Shown one piece after another: positions 28,443 to 37,495 of a stretch of DNA of 64,000 nucleotides. The stretch comes from Moritella viscosa. Lineage in GTDB: Bacteria > Pseudomonadota > Gammaproteobacteria > Enterobacterales > Moritellaceae. The stretch covers positions 3,917,846-3,981,845 of the forward strand of contig LN554852.1 in the NCBI GenBank assembly GCA_000953735.1. The letters are read 5' to 3'. Under the pieces are notes generated by a model. It did no database searches and had not been told where the DNA came from. It worked only from the letters and a program-made list of their open reading frames with translations. The translations under genes and the position numbers were made by a program. Each line of letters starts with the position of its first letter. Within the stretch, counting starts at the first letter, position 1.

Positions 28443-29846
28443 ATGAAAACACTTGTAATAAAACCAATCGCCTTTCCTAGCAATGGCATTCACCCATTTT
28501 TTGCCCCGCTAAGTGCAGCCCCTTGGTCAATTTTACTCGAGTCTGGATCTGCTGATCACATTGATAGTCGCTTCCATATTATAGTGGCGGATCCAATTGC
28601 TACCCTCGTCACAGAAGAGACTCAAACAACCGTTAATCAAGCCAGTGGTAGAACCGTCACCACCGAGGATTCATTTTCAGTATTACAAACCCTTAACCAG
28701 CAACTTATTGGCGATATAGCGCCACATACACTGGATGTTGATTTACCTTTCATTGCCGGTGCGCTGGGTTATTTTGGCTATGATTTAGGGCGAAATATTG
28801 AAAAGATTAGTAGCCTTGCCAATGACGATCTGAACTTCCCTGACATGGCTGTGGGTTTATATGATTGGGCGATTGTCGTTGATATTAAGCAACAACAAGC
28901 ATGGCAAATACAATTTAGTGACCATGCTGAACAGGGTTGGCAAGATCGCTATGATTGGTTAATACAGCATGGTGTTAACAAGCAAGTACAAAACAAATTA
29001 ACCGATAACCGAAAAACGCTATTTGAATTGAAAAATAACTGGCTCTCGAATATGTCAGAGCAGGAATACCACCAGAAATTTGATCAGATACAGCAATATT
29101 TACGCTCTGGTGATTGTTATCAAATCAATCTTGCTCAGCGTTTTAATAATCAATATCAAGGTGATGAATGGCAAGCCTACTGTACCTTAAGCCAGCATAA
29201 TAAAGCCCCCTTCTCTGCATTTATGCGTCTTGAAGATAAAGCAATATTGTCTATTTCGCCAGAACGTTTTATTCAAGTTAAAGAAACACGAATTGAGACA
29301 AAACCAATTAAAGGTACCCGTCCACGCAGCCAAGATGCGAGCATTGATCATGCGAACGCACTAGCATTACAGAGTGCAGAGAAAGACCGAGCTGAGAATT
29401 TAATGATTGTCGACTTACTCCGTAATGATATTGGTAAAGTTGCAGTACCAGGTTCAGTCCGCGTTCCTAAATTATTTGATGTCGAGAGTTTTCCCGCAGT
29501 CCACCACTTAGTAAGCACGATCATCGGTCAGATGCCCGCAGACAAACACCCGAGTGAATTATTACGTGCATGTTTCCCTGGTGGTTCAATTACTGGCGCG
29601 CCAAAGATCAGGGCAATGCAGATTATTGAAGAATTAGAACCCCATCGTCGTTCATTGTATTGCGGTAGCATAGGTTATTTATCGGCACATGGGCATATGG
29701 ATACCAGTATTACTATCCGCACTCTCTTGTGTGATAGCGGTGAGATATATTGTTGGGCTGGCGGTGGTATTGTCGCAGACTCGGTAGGCGAAGAGGAATA
29801 TCAAGAAACATTCGATAAATTAGCGAAAATATTACCTATACTTTAG
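28443..29846 (+). CDS. pabB: Aminodeoxychorismate synthase component I (PabB)
   Basis: With PabA this enzyme aminates chorismate to 4-amino-4-deoxychorismate for folate synthesis. The 467-residue protein has an N-terminal anthranilate-synthase-I-like domain. The C-terminal chorismate-binding domain (about 205-465) contains KPIKGTRPRS, DRAENLMIVDLLRNDIG and FPGGSITGAPKIRAMQIIEE. The Lys of PIKG(T) is the residue typical of PabB rather than TrpE. It stands alone, divergent from fumarase. Confidence 0.93.
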   Translation: MKTLVIKPIAFPSNGIHPFFAPLSAAPWSILLESGSADHIDSRFHIIVADPIATLVTEETQTTVNQASGRTVTTEDSFSVLQTLNQQLIGDIAPHTLDVDLPFIAGALGYFGYDLGRNIEKISSLANDDLNFPDMAVGLYDWAIVVDIKQQQAWQIQFSDHAEQGWQDRYDWLIQHGVNKQVQNKLTDNRKTLFELKNNWLSNMSEQEYHQKFDQIQQYLRSGDCYQINLAQRFNNQYQGDEWQAYCTLSQHNKAPFSAFMRLEDKAILSISPERFIQVKETRIETKPIKGTRPRSQDASIDHANALALQSAEKDRAENLMIVDLLRNDIGKVAVPGSVRVPKLFDVESFPAVHHLVSTIIGQMPADKHPSELLRACFPGGSITGAPKIRAMQIIEELEPHRRSLYCGSIGYLSAHGHMDTSITIRTLLCDSGEIYCWAGGGIVADSVGEEEYQETFDKLAKILPIL

Positions 29847-30205
29847 CGGATTAATGGCAATGCATTTAGAAACAAGTAAGTCATTGTTTTTCAATGCTTA
29901 TTGAATCCATTTTTCTATTCATATAGTTACATTTAATTGCACAATGTCACCTGTCGACCGCTATTTAATCGCCGTGATCCAAGTTAAAACGCATGCAGTC
30001 ATACTTGAGTGCAGGTGTAGGAAATATTTGATTATAAAGGTGTCTAACGATTAATCATAACATGCGCTATGCGCAGCTTGTTTAGATTGTCATCTAACAA
30101 TATCTGTAAATTTTTGAATCAGTGATGTTGTATTCTCACTATTCTATATCAAGCCTATTTTCCAACAAGCCTCATTGGAATTAAGTTTAATTATCGAGCT
30201 GTGCA
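29847..30205. other. Gap between pabB and the transposase remnant
   Basis: No gene is visible. A loose hairpin with CATTG/CAATG follows pabB near 29880-29900 and may end its transcript. The rest shows no clear promoter or coding pattern. Confidence 0.4.
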
Positions 30206-30382
30206 ATGTTGATTATGATGAATGAAAAAGAACTTCATCGTTTAGGTGTAATTAAAGATATTTGTCATAAACGGATCACTCAAGTAGCGGCTACTACACA
30301 GCTAAATTTAACGCGTAGACATATTCATAAGCTAAGGCAAGTTCATCTCAGGATTAAGGAGATGAACAATATGGTACTTTAA
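30206..30382 (+). pseudogene. Truncated transposase N-terminus (ISNCY-like)
   Basis: A 58-codon frame encodes an HTH domain (MNEKELHRLGVIKDICHKRI, then QVAATTQLNLTRRHIHKL) like the first 45 residues of ISNCY-type transposases. The homology stops at HIHKL, exactly where a structured repeat begins, and a stop follows 15 codons later. The catalytic part is absent from the window. It is a mobile-element remnant; the exact IS family is uncertain. Confidence 0.6.
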
Positions 30383-30393
30383 ATTTGCCTTAA
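30332..30393. repeat. Structured repeat, copy A
   Basis: The 62-base unit has an outer 8-bp stem TAAGGCAA/TTGCCTTA (333-340 with 385-392 of 30 kb). Directly inside it lies a perfect 9-bp stem GTTCATCTC/GAGATGAAC (341-349 with 359-367). A second, partly degenerate copy lies 991 bp downstream. It overlaps the 3' end of the transposase remnant. Confidence 0.7.
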
Positions 30394-30478
30394 CAACTGT
30401 AAGTGCATGTAACAGCAGTAAATCAAGTGAGGTTTAGTATTACAACAAAGCCATTGTAGGTAGACCGTTTTTCTGCTA

Positions 30479-30991
30479 TTAATTTATTACGCCACACAAA
30501 ACCCTAGAGCCACCTCCACCTAATTTTTTAGGGTGGTCAGAGTGATTATCACCACCGAGGTGCACCATTAGCGCTCTGCCTTTTACGTCAGAGAGTTTCA
30601 CTCGTGGTGCTAATACAGGCTGATTAGCGACTCCATCAATTCCAACGTATAAGGCTGGTAAGTCACCTAGGTGGTTATCACTGGTCCAAGGAAAGCCGTG
30701 TTTACCTGTTTCTTTCGGATCATAGTGACCACCTGCCGCCCCTCCCTGTATGGTTTTCCCATTTTTAACACTGCTTTCACATGAAGCATTTGAATGTATG
30801 TGAAAGCCGTGTATTCCAGCAGGTAAGTCTTTTAATTTTGGAGTGAAAACAGTGCCATAATCACTTTCAGAAATGGTTACGATACCTGTAGACTTCCCTG
30901 AGTCAAGGTTGATAATATCTACCGATATTATTTCAGCCATTACAGAGGTCGAGAGGAACGTTAGTGCTGTAAGTAAAGTGTAATTTTTCAT
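30479..30991 (-). CDS. sodC: Superoxide dismutase [Cu-Zn], periplasmic
   Basis: This enzyme disproportionates superoxide in the periplasm. The 170-residue precursor has a signal peptide (hydrophobic 6-18, cut near VMAE). The Cu-binding motif is [12 protein letters not shown], the Zn-loop region is GGHYDP with GKHGFPW and HLGDLP, and the C-terminal [13 protein letters not shown] supplies the disulfide Cys. Length fits bacterial SodC. It stands alone between repeat-bearing gaps. Confidence 0.94.
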   Translation of the reverse strand: MKNYTLLTALTFLSTSVMAEIISVDIINLDSGKSTGIVTISESDYGTVFTPKLKDLPAGIHGFHIHSNASCESSVKNGKTIQGGAAGGHYDPKETGKHGFPWTSDNHLGDLPALYVGIDGVANQPVLAPRVKLSDVKGRALMVHLGGDNHSDHPKKLGGGGSRVLCGVIN

Positions 30992-31132
30992 ACCGTAAAT
31001 ATCCTGTTCTTAATATATTATGATTGTTGTTCGCGCAAAATTAGTCATAAAATTAATATTCCACCTTAAATTAAAGATAGAACTTAAAATGCTTTAAATA
31101 TTAAAGAACTTTAACGGTTCTATAATTTTTAG

Positions 31133-31176
31133 AGAATGTAACAAATATTAATGGAGATTAATATTTGTTACATTCT
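31133..31176. repeat. 20-bp perfect inverted repeat, 4-base loop
   Basis: AGAATGTAACAAATATTAAT (31133-31152), loop GGAG, then its exact reverse complement (31157-31176). It is A+T-rich and lacks a GC stem, so it is unlike an ordinary terminator. It lies 142 bp upstream of the sodC start. Confidence 0.75.
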
Positions 31177-31322
31177 ATTGGTTTAATCGGCTAAGCATAT
31201 TGGTATGGTGTACTTCACTGAAGTGTTTCCTCTAGAATTCTATTTTCTCAACGCTTTCAAGAATAGTAAGTCGAAAGACACCTAAGTGTTTGATGAACTA
31301 AATTTAGTTTGCTGACTTCGAA

Positions 31323-31382
31323 CTAAAGCAAGTTCATCTCGGGATAAGGATATGAACAATCTGACATTTAAACTTGCCTTAA
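31323..31382. repeat. Structured repeat, copy B
   Basis: It is about 84% identical by eye to copy A at 30332-30393, with the same layout: outer TAAAGCAA/TTGCCTTA and inner GTTCATCTC/GATATGAAC stems. Each stem carries one mismatch. No coding sequence is associated with this copy. Confidence 0.68.
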
Positions 31383-31607
31383 TAGCCCTTCACATAAACT
31401 CTAATTGAAATGCTTATTTCTAATGTTTTAGTAATATTGGATACAAGTCACGAATAGGGGGGAGAGCGCCTTTATATTGGATTAGCGTGTACTGTTGTGA
31501 TATGAAAGAATCTAGCGATTATCTCCACTTTCATTAACCACAGCATACGCTAAATTAGCTATACCACTATAATCGTAATTCACATTATATTTTTAGGGTA
31601 GTAAAAG

Positions 31608-32915
31608 TTATCGACCATCATAGGCACGTTTTAACATACTAGGATTAAATACCTTATAACTGGTTTCCTGGTCACGTTTGGCCACGTACATAGCAATGTC
31701 CGCAAACTTAATAACTTCATTGCTACTCTTTGAATCATCAGGTGATAGCGCCGCACCAATACTAATTGTGATATCCATCGGTTTTCCTTCAATAATAGCT
31801 GGCTTTGCAAAGGCAGAGAGTATTTTCTCTGCAACACAATCGACATCCCTATTATCTTTGATGTCCCTTAAAATAATTAGGAATTCATCACCACCAATAC
31901 GGAATACCGTATCACTAGAACGCACTGCATTATTAAGGCGATTTGCTGTTTCTTGTAGGATCAAATCGCCAATATCGTGGCCAAACGTATCATTTACTTG
32001 TTTGAATAAGTTTAAGTCTAAAAATAGCACCGCAATCTTATCGTTTGTGCTTTCGAGGGCATTTATAGAGGCTTCGACCTCTTTCGAGAGCGTTATTCTA
32101 TTCTTTAACCCTGTGAGTTCATCATGATGCGCTTTGTAATCTAATGCTTGCTCTCTTTGAAGTACGTTTTCACTCATTACGAAAAATGTTGCAAGTAAGT
32201 GTCCCATCTCATCTTTTTCAACAACATCTATTACTTCTAGCTTTTCGCTTGATTCTACCTTTTTCGCACTCTTAAGTAATAATTTTAGCGGATGGAAAAA
32301 GTTGCGTTGTAAAAAGGTAAACGTAATGATAGCCAAACCAATAAAAAATATAATTTCAACTGCGATAAGTGTCATTAATTGTGTTCTACTTTCCCTAAAA
32401 TCTCCCTTTCTCTGTTCGAGAAGTACAAGCTCTGCATTGATAAACGTACTTAAATTGGTTCGAATATTATCCATATATTTCTTACCTGAGTTCTGCTTTA
32501 CGATACTAAGAGCTTTATCCGCATTACCACTTTGAACAAGCTCAATTGTTAGCATCAATTCATCAAACTTCAATAGCATGTCCTGTTTAACACTAACCAA
32601 AATGGCCTGTTGACTCGGGTTATCAGAAGTCAGTATATTTAATTTCGTTAGATAATCTTTAGCAGCAACGATACCTCTATGATAAGGCTCTAAATATGAT
32701 GTATCACTGGTAAGTAAATAACCGCGCTGCCCAGTTTCAGAATCTGTTATAGCACTTAGAAATTCTTGCGTTCGATGCAGTACTTCATGTGTATGACTTA
32801 CCCACCCTAGTTTTTTTTTACTATAAGTTTCTAACTGAAAAGTAAAAATGGTGTTAAAAATAGCAACTAAAAATAATGTAAAAATCAAAATCGATAATTT
32901 TAGACGAATGCTCAA
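31608..32915 (-). CDS. Membrane-bound diguanylate cyclase with CHASE3-like sensor
   Basis: This 435-residue protein likely makes cyclic di-GMP. An N-terminal membrane segment (about 7-27) and a periplasmic helical CHASE3-like domain (about 40-175, SETGQRGYLLTSDTSYLEPY) come first. A second membrane segment (about 185-205) and a HAMP-like linker lead to a GGDEF domain (about 265-430). The intact GGDEF motif is at 341-345, and the inhibitory-site RxxD at 332-335 sits five residues before it. No EAL domain is present. The signal sensed is unknown. Confidence 0.9.
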   Translation of the reverse strand: MSIRLKLSILIFTLFLVAIFNTIFTFQLETYSKKKLGWVSHTHEVLHRTQEFLSAITDSETGQRGYLLTSDTSYLEPYHRGIVAAKDYLTKLNILTSDNPSQQAILVSVKQDMLLKFDELMLTIELVQSGNADKALSIVKQNSGKKYMDNIRTNLSTFINAELVLLEQRKGDFRESRTQLMTLIAVEIIFFIGLAIITFTFLQRNFFHPLKLLLKSAKKVESSEKLEVIDVVEKDEMGHLLATFFVMSENVLQREQALDYKAHHDELTGLKNRITLSKEVEASINALESTNDKIAVLFLDLNLFKQVNDTFGHDIGDLILQETANRLNNAVRSSDTVFRIGGDEFLIILRDIKDNRDVDCVAEKILSAFAKPAIIEGKPMDITISIGAALSPDDSKSSNEVIKFADIAMYVAKRDQETSYKVFNPSMLKRAYDGR

Positions 32916-33354
32916 TGAGAATCTTCCTTCTTCTTTTATGAGACGTAAGCTAGCTTATTAACCCTAAATTTATTAAACAACATTTCACTAATTATCTGTA
33001 CGATAGCATCGCAATTTCAACAATTAAGTACTTCATGTTCAACATCTTTATTATTGAACGAGTATAATCATTAAATAATTACAAAACTTTATTTTTTAAC
33101 GACTTATCTATGAGATAAGATTTAAATCACACTTTAAATTACTATTACTAATTGTACATACCATAATATGATTAATCGTAATTGAAAAATATCGACATGG
33201 ATGATAAAAATATCCCTACTTACCACTCTATTTAGCCTCCAAGTTCAATCCTCAGAGTAATAAAATGAATATGTTAATGATGATGTACTAAGAGCTATTT
33301 AAATATGAACTTGAATCAAGACACATTTTTCAGACATTATCATTTAAGGTACAT
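32916..33354. other. A+T-rich gap upstream of the cyclase and ankyrin gene
   Basis: 439 bp of strongly A+T-rich sequence. I see no gene, RNA or clear repeat; it presumably holds the promoter of the divergent cyclase gene. Confidence 0.4.
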
Positions 33355-33789
33355 ATGAAGTTCGTACTTATTATTACCATGTTAATATTACCGACAATAA
33401 CGGAAAATCAGATATTTTGACTCACATAAGTAAATTTTAGGATCACTGAGAATGGGGCGAAGCAATTACAAGCAAGCACCGGGGTTGCCTTTATATTGGG
33501 TGGTTCTAATGATTATAAATATCAGATAACTGAAGCGTTTCTTGAAAGTGGCCTAAACGTTAATGGTATTAATTATGCTAGTGATAATAAGCTCAGTGCT
33601 TTACACTCAGCGGTCTTGTTAACTGATAAAGAGAGCGTCTTATTTTTGCTAGAGCATAGCATTTATATCAGCATCAAATCAGAAAACGGTTTAACAGCAT
33701 TAGACTGGGCGATCAAAATGCAAGAAGCAAATCCGGCCAAAAGTAGAGATGAAATAGTTCAGATATTAGAAGCCGCAATTAACTCATAA
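33355..33789 (+). pseudogene. Ankyrin-repeat protein, interrupted by two in-frame stops
   Basis: One reading frame runs from ATG 33355 with a signal-peptide-like start (MKFVLIITMLILPTITENQI) to a TGA at 33418 and a TAA at 33427. It then continues open to 33789. The later part (from VNFRITENGAKQ) contains ankyrin-type helices such as KLSALHSAVLLTDKESVLFL and NGLTALDWAIKMQE, ending VQILEAAINS. Both halves make sense as one secreted or periplasmic ankyrin protein of about 145 residues. The two stops suggest a recent pseudogene; restart from the TTG at 33496 (97 residues) is the alternative. Confidence 0.6.
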
Positions 33790-34018
33790 CAAGAAACCTC
33801 AACTTAGTATTTTTAATCGTACTTAACTTTTATTGAATTTATCAACCCCACGCTCCACCTATGGCGCTAATTTTTAATGATTGAGTAATATAGCCTATAC
33901 TTTAAATGAGGTATCCGGTACTTTAGTTAATGAGTATAATAAATCAGTAAATAAACTAAAGTACGTTATTTCAAGATTATAGTACTTCATTTCAACTTAA
34001 TGAGTTGCAAGGACGCGT

Positions 34019-34588
34019 ATGGATATTAATTCTTTAACTTCACGTTTTGTACTGTCGCCTAGCAGTAAATCGGTGAGTAAATTATCCAAAATGTTTACGC
34101 CTGCGGCCGTGCTATTTCCTATTGTCGAACGAGAGCAAGAACTGAATCTAATTCTAACTCGTCGTGCGTCACATCTACGCCACCATAGTGGTCAAATAGC
34201 GCTGCCAGGCGGTAAAACAGAAAAAACAGATAGTTCATCTATCGCCACTGCATTACGTGAAACCCATGAAGAAATAGGTATTCCAGCCGATAAAATAACT
34301 GTATTAGGAACACTACCCAGTCGAGCTACGATTAGCCGTTATTATGTCACCCCTGTCGTGGCTTTGATCGACAGTGATTACCAATCCAAGATTGATCCCA
34401 ATGAAGTCGATGAAATCTTTGAAGTACCGTTATCTTTCCTGCTCGATAATGACAATCACATTATAGAAAAAAGTTTATTTAAAGGTAAGTATCGTGAAGT
34501 GACCTTTATGCCTTGGGGGAAATATCCAATATGGGGAACAACAGCGGCAATAATTAAAGATTTTTCGAAACATATTCGTTCGAATTGA
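34019..34588 (+). CDS. nudL: Nudix hydrolase, CoA pyrophosphatase type (NudL/YeaB)
   Basis: This enzyme probably cleaves coenzyme A or related nucleotides at the pyrophosphate. The 189-residue protein has the UPF0035 signature LILTRRASHLRHHSGQIALP followed by the Nudix box (GGKTEKTD to ALRETHEEIGI, about 63-90). It is convergent with hemF, with a 6-bp ACCACG/CGTGGT stem at 34597-34616 between them. Confidence 0.9.
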   Translation: MDINSLTSRFVLSPSSKSVSKLSKMFTPAAVLFPIVEREQELNLILTRRASHLRHHSGQIALPGGKTEKTDSSSIATALRETHEEIGIPADKITVLGTLPSRATISRYYVTPVVALIDSDYQSKIDPNEVDEIFEVPLSFLLDNDNHIIEKSLFKGKYREVTFMPWGKYPIWGTTAAIIKDFSKHIRSN

Positions 34589-34596
34589 ATGTTAAA

Positions 34597-34616
34597 ACCA
34601 CGCCGTTAAACGTGGT
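34597..34616. terminator. Short hairpin between nudL and hemF
   Basis: ACCACG and CGTGGT enclose 8 bases in the 40-bp gap between two convergent genes. The T-run is modest on either side. Confidence 0.45.
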
Positions 34617-34628
34617 CCTAAATAAAAA

Positions 34629-35531
34629 CTATAGCCAAGTCCGAGGTTCTGAAACAACATCAACTAACGCTTGTTGCGCTTCATTCTGCGGCTCTAGATC
34701 ATCATAGTGCCAACTGGCAAGCGGAGGCATAGACATCAAAATAGACTTCGTTCTCCCCTTGCTTTGCAGACCAAAAATAGTGCCACGGTCAACAATCAAA
34801 TTAAATTCCGCATAACGGGTGCGACGGAACAATTGGAACTCGCGTTCTTGTTCTGTATACGGCTGATTTTTGCGTTTAGCAATAATTGGCGCATAAGCTT
34901 GTGTATAACCATTAGCAACAGATTCAATAAAGCTTAAACTTTTCTCAATATCCCACTGATTCAGGTCATCATAAATGATGCCGCCAATACCACGATATTC
35001 TTCACGGTGTGGCATATAGAAATATTCATCTGCATCTTGTTTGAACAGTGGGTACAGCTCATCACCAAATGGAGCGACAGCATCACGCGCCACTGTATGA
35101 AAATGACGAGCGTCATCTGCGTACAAATGAATAGGCGTTAGATCAAAACCACCTCCCAACCACCAGTGCTGTTGACCGTCATTATCAGTCACCATAAACA
35201 TGCGTACATTGGCGTGACTTGTCGGTGCATGCGGGTTACGTGGATGAACCACTACCGACACACCCATCGCTTGATATGACATCCCCGTAAATTGTGGACG
35301 TTTAGCCGATGCAGCCGCCGGTAATTTATCGCCACTTACCATCGAAAAGTTTACACCCGCGCTTTCATATACTTCACCGTCACGTAATACACAACTTGTG
35401 CCCTGACCGAGATGACTAGTCCAATGATCAGCGATAAACTCGCCGTTGGTTTCTTCAGCCTGAAAAGCCGTGATAATTGATTGTTGGATATTACGAAAAA
35501 ATGATTCTAGGTCATTAATACTAACTGACAT
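34629..35531 (-). CDS. hemF: Oxygen-dependent coproporphyrinogen III oxidase
   Basis: This enzyme oxidatively decarboxylates coproporphyrinogen III to protoporphyrinogen IX in haem synthesis. The 300-residue protein shows SYQAMGVSVVVHPRNPHAPT, WWLGGGFDLTP and the late RTRYAEFNLIVDRGTIFGLQ. The start MSVSINDLE at 35531 gives the normal family length; a GTG six codons upstream is possible but adds nothing conserved. It stands alone. Confidence 0.95.
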   Translation of the reverse strand: MSVSINDLESFFRNIQQSIITAFQAEETNGEFIADHWTSHLGQGTSCVLRDGEVYESAGVNFSMVSGDKLPAAASAKRPQFTGMSYQAMGVSVVVHPRNPHAPTSHANVRMFMVTDNDGQQHWWLGGGFDLTPIHLYADDARHFHTVARDAVAPFGDELYPLFKQDADEYFYMPHREEYRGIGGIIYDDLNQWDIEKSLSFIESVANGYTQAYAPIIAKRKNQPYTEQEREFQLFRRTRYAEFNLIVDRGTIFGLQSKGRTKSILMSMPPLASWHYDDLEPQNEAQQALVDVVSEPRTWL

Positions 35532-35638
35532 AACTACCTTGCTTATCACTTAAACAGCAAACATTGAGGCCGAATGCTATCTAAAAGATGATTAATAAAA
35601 ATACACTCACACAGATGAGTGTGAAAAGAAATCAAACC

Positions 35639-35671
35639 GCTTTAGCCTAAGGTTCATCCCTCAGCTAAAGC
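35639..35671 (-). terminator. Hairpin downstream of parA
   Basis: GCTTTAGC pairs with GCTAAAGC 12 bases after the parA stop. A second stem ACACTCA/TGAGTGT follows at 35603-35622. Together they probably end the glpR-parA transcript. Confidence 0.55.
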
Positions 35672-35682
35672 AATTGGAAATA

Positions 35683-36447
35683 TTATGCAGAGATCTCAGC
35701 GTAGAGATCGCAAAATTGCAGTGTCACTTTATGCTTAGGCGCACAATTGATCAAGGGCTGGGAAATATTATGTGATTCTTTTACTTTCACTGAGCTGTGG
35801 ATCAGGGTATTTAAAATCGGTAAATTTTCCGATCTTAATTCTGCAACCAGTTTTTTTGGTAAACTAGCTTGCCCTTGATACTGGTTAACCACAATCCCTT
35901 CTACCCGTAATTTATCATTATGATCTTGTCGTGTTTCTTCAATATTGGCTAATAAACTATATAAACCACGACGTGAGAAATCATCACAATCGAAGGGAAT
36001 CAAACAAGTATCCGCAGCAATCAAGGCCGACAAACTATAAAAGTTAAATGCAGGCGGTGTATCGATATAAATTTCATCGTAATCACGCCTTAATTTCACC
36101 ATAGCATCACGCAATTTATAGATCTTATGGCGTTGTTCTAATTTAACAATCAATTCACCAAGCAATTCTGACGCTGGCATAATGGCAAGATTAGGAAATG
36201 CCGTCTGCGCGATAAAGTCATTATAAGGTCGCCCTTTCATAATAATATTTAATGTCTGCTCAAAAAATTCAGCAGCACTAAAATCAACCTTATAATCATT
36301 TCCTAATAAATAGGCACTGGTATTACATTGACTATCTAAATCGATAATAAGCGTACGCTTGCCTTCTGATGCAGCGATAGCAGCCAAATTACTACAGATC
36401 GTAGATTTACCTACGCCACCTTTTTGATTAAAAACAACACGGATCAC
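35683..36447 (-). CDS. Orphan ParA-family ATPase
   Basis: This 254-residue P-loop ATPase of the ParA/Soj class has a deviant Walker A (NQKGGVGKST, residues 7-16), Walker A' (LIIDLDSQCNTSAY) and Walker B-like EIYIDTPPAFNFYS. Such proteins position DNA or protein cargo. No parB or parS-like site is seen here and the chromosomal parAB locus is elsewhere in known genomes, so the cargo is unknown. It follows glpR by 34 bp and is probably co-transcribed. Confidence 0.85.
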   Translation of the reverse strand: MIRVVFNQKGGVGKSTICSNLAAIAASEGKRTLIIDLDSQCNTSAYLLGNDYKVDFSAAEFFEQTLNIIMKGRPYNDFIAQTAFPNLAIMPASELLGELIVKLEQRHKIYKLRDAMVKLRRDYDEIYIDTPPAFNFYSLSALIAADTCLIPFDCDDFSRRGLYSLLANIEETRQDHNDKLRVEGIVVNQYQGQASLPKKLVAELRSENLPILNTLIHSSVKVKESHNISQPLINCAPKHKVTLQFCDLYAEISA

Positions 36448-36481
36448 GAGACACTCCCTTATCTAATAATTATTTAATAGT

Positions 36482-37261
36482 TTAACTCTCTAACGTTGAT
36501 TTACAGACAATCGACTCAACCTGATGTAACAGCAACAACTTCGCAAGTTCTTCTGGCGGTTCGATATCAGTAAATAGTTTATTAACTTGATTCACATTAC
36601 CAATGTTAACCATAGCATTACGACCGAATTTTGTGTGGTCAACAGGTAAAAATACCTCTTGTGAACATTCAATGATAGCTTGTGTCACACGTACTTCCTG
36701 ATAATCGAAGTCGAGTAATGAACCATCCATATCTAAACCACTGATAGTCACGATACCGAAATCCATTCTAAATTGCTTAATAAAGTCGACAGTTGCTTCA
36801 CCAACAACACCAGCGTCTTTATTACGCACTTCACCACCAGCCACAATCACCCTAAAATCAGGTTTCTGCATCAAAATCGTCGCCACATTCAGGTTGTTGG
36901 TAACAATTCGTAAATTAGTATGAGTAAGCAATGCGTGCGCTAAGGCTTCCGATGTAGTGCCTATATCAATAAATAACGATGAGCCATCGGGAATTCGCTC
37001 CGCCATCGCTTGTGCTATTTTCATTTTACCTTTAGCTGTTTTTTGTTTGCGGTTAACGTATGAATCATTAACCACGCTGCTTTCTAATAATGAAGCACCA
37101 CCATGATGACGGCGAACCAAGTTTTTTTCAGCTAATTCATTTAAATCTCGGCGGATTGTTTGCGGACTGACTGAAAAATGTTCAACTAAGACTTCAGTAC
37201 TGACAAACCCTTCTTCTTTAACCAGCGAAATTATTTTTTGATGACGTGTATTTTGTCTCAC
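36482..37261 (-). CDS. glpR: DeoR-family repressor GlpR
   Basis: This is a repressor of glycerol-3-phosphate metabolism in the GlpR branch. The 259-residue protein has the DeoR HTH (about 5-57, FVSTEVLVEHFSVSPQTIRR) and a sugar-phosphate sensor domain with LFIDIGTTSEALAHALLTHT and DHTKFGRNAMVNIG. It closely parallels E. coli GlpR over its whole length. No glp structural genes are present in the window, so it acts in trans. Confidence 0.88.
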   Translation of the reverse strand: MRQNTRHQKIISLVKEEGFVSTEVLVEHFSVSPQTIRRDLNELAEKNLVRRHHGGASLLESSVVNDSYVNRKQKTAKGKMKIAQAMAERIPDGSSLFIDIGTTSEALAHALLTHTNLRIVTNNLNVATILMQKPDFRVIVAGGEVRNKDAGVVGEATVDFIKQFRMDFGIVTISGLDMDGSLLDFDYQEVRVTQAIIECSQEVFLPVDHTKFGRNAMVNIGNVNQVNKLFTDIEPPEELAKLLLLHQVESIVCKSTLES

Positions 37262-37495
37262 ATCTTTCTCCCTGCTACCCCTAATGTAATTATCGAAAGG
37301 GAGTTAAAATTTACACTTAGTTTATATCATATTTACACCCGTAAACCTGAAAAATAGCGTCAATAAACAAAGTTTAACCTCATTTTGAGATATACTAATG
37401 AAAGAACATCAATAATTTCAAGTTGCCATCAACAAGTTCAACATTGCAAGCAACGTCTATATTCAAGTAACTAAAATACAATGAGACTATAATAA

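Larger units (their letters stand above)
30992..31607. other. Repeat-rich gap upstream of sodC
   Basis: No gene is seen in 616 bp. It holds the sodC promoter region, a 20-bp perfect inverted repeat (31133-31176), copy B of the structured repeat (31323-31382) and a 14-base AACTAAATTTAGTT palindrome near 31296. Confidence 0.6.

Noticed and set aside
30332-30393. Structured repeat as an integron attC site
   Set aside because: The ends read CTAAGGC/GCCTTAA rather than RYYYAAC...GTTRRRY in the right orientation, and there is no integrase or cassette array.
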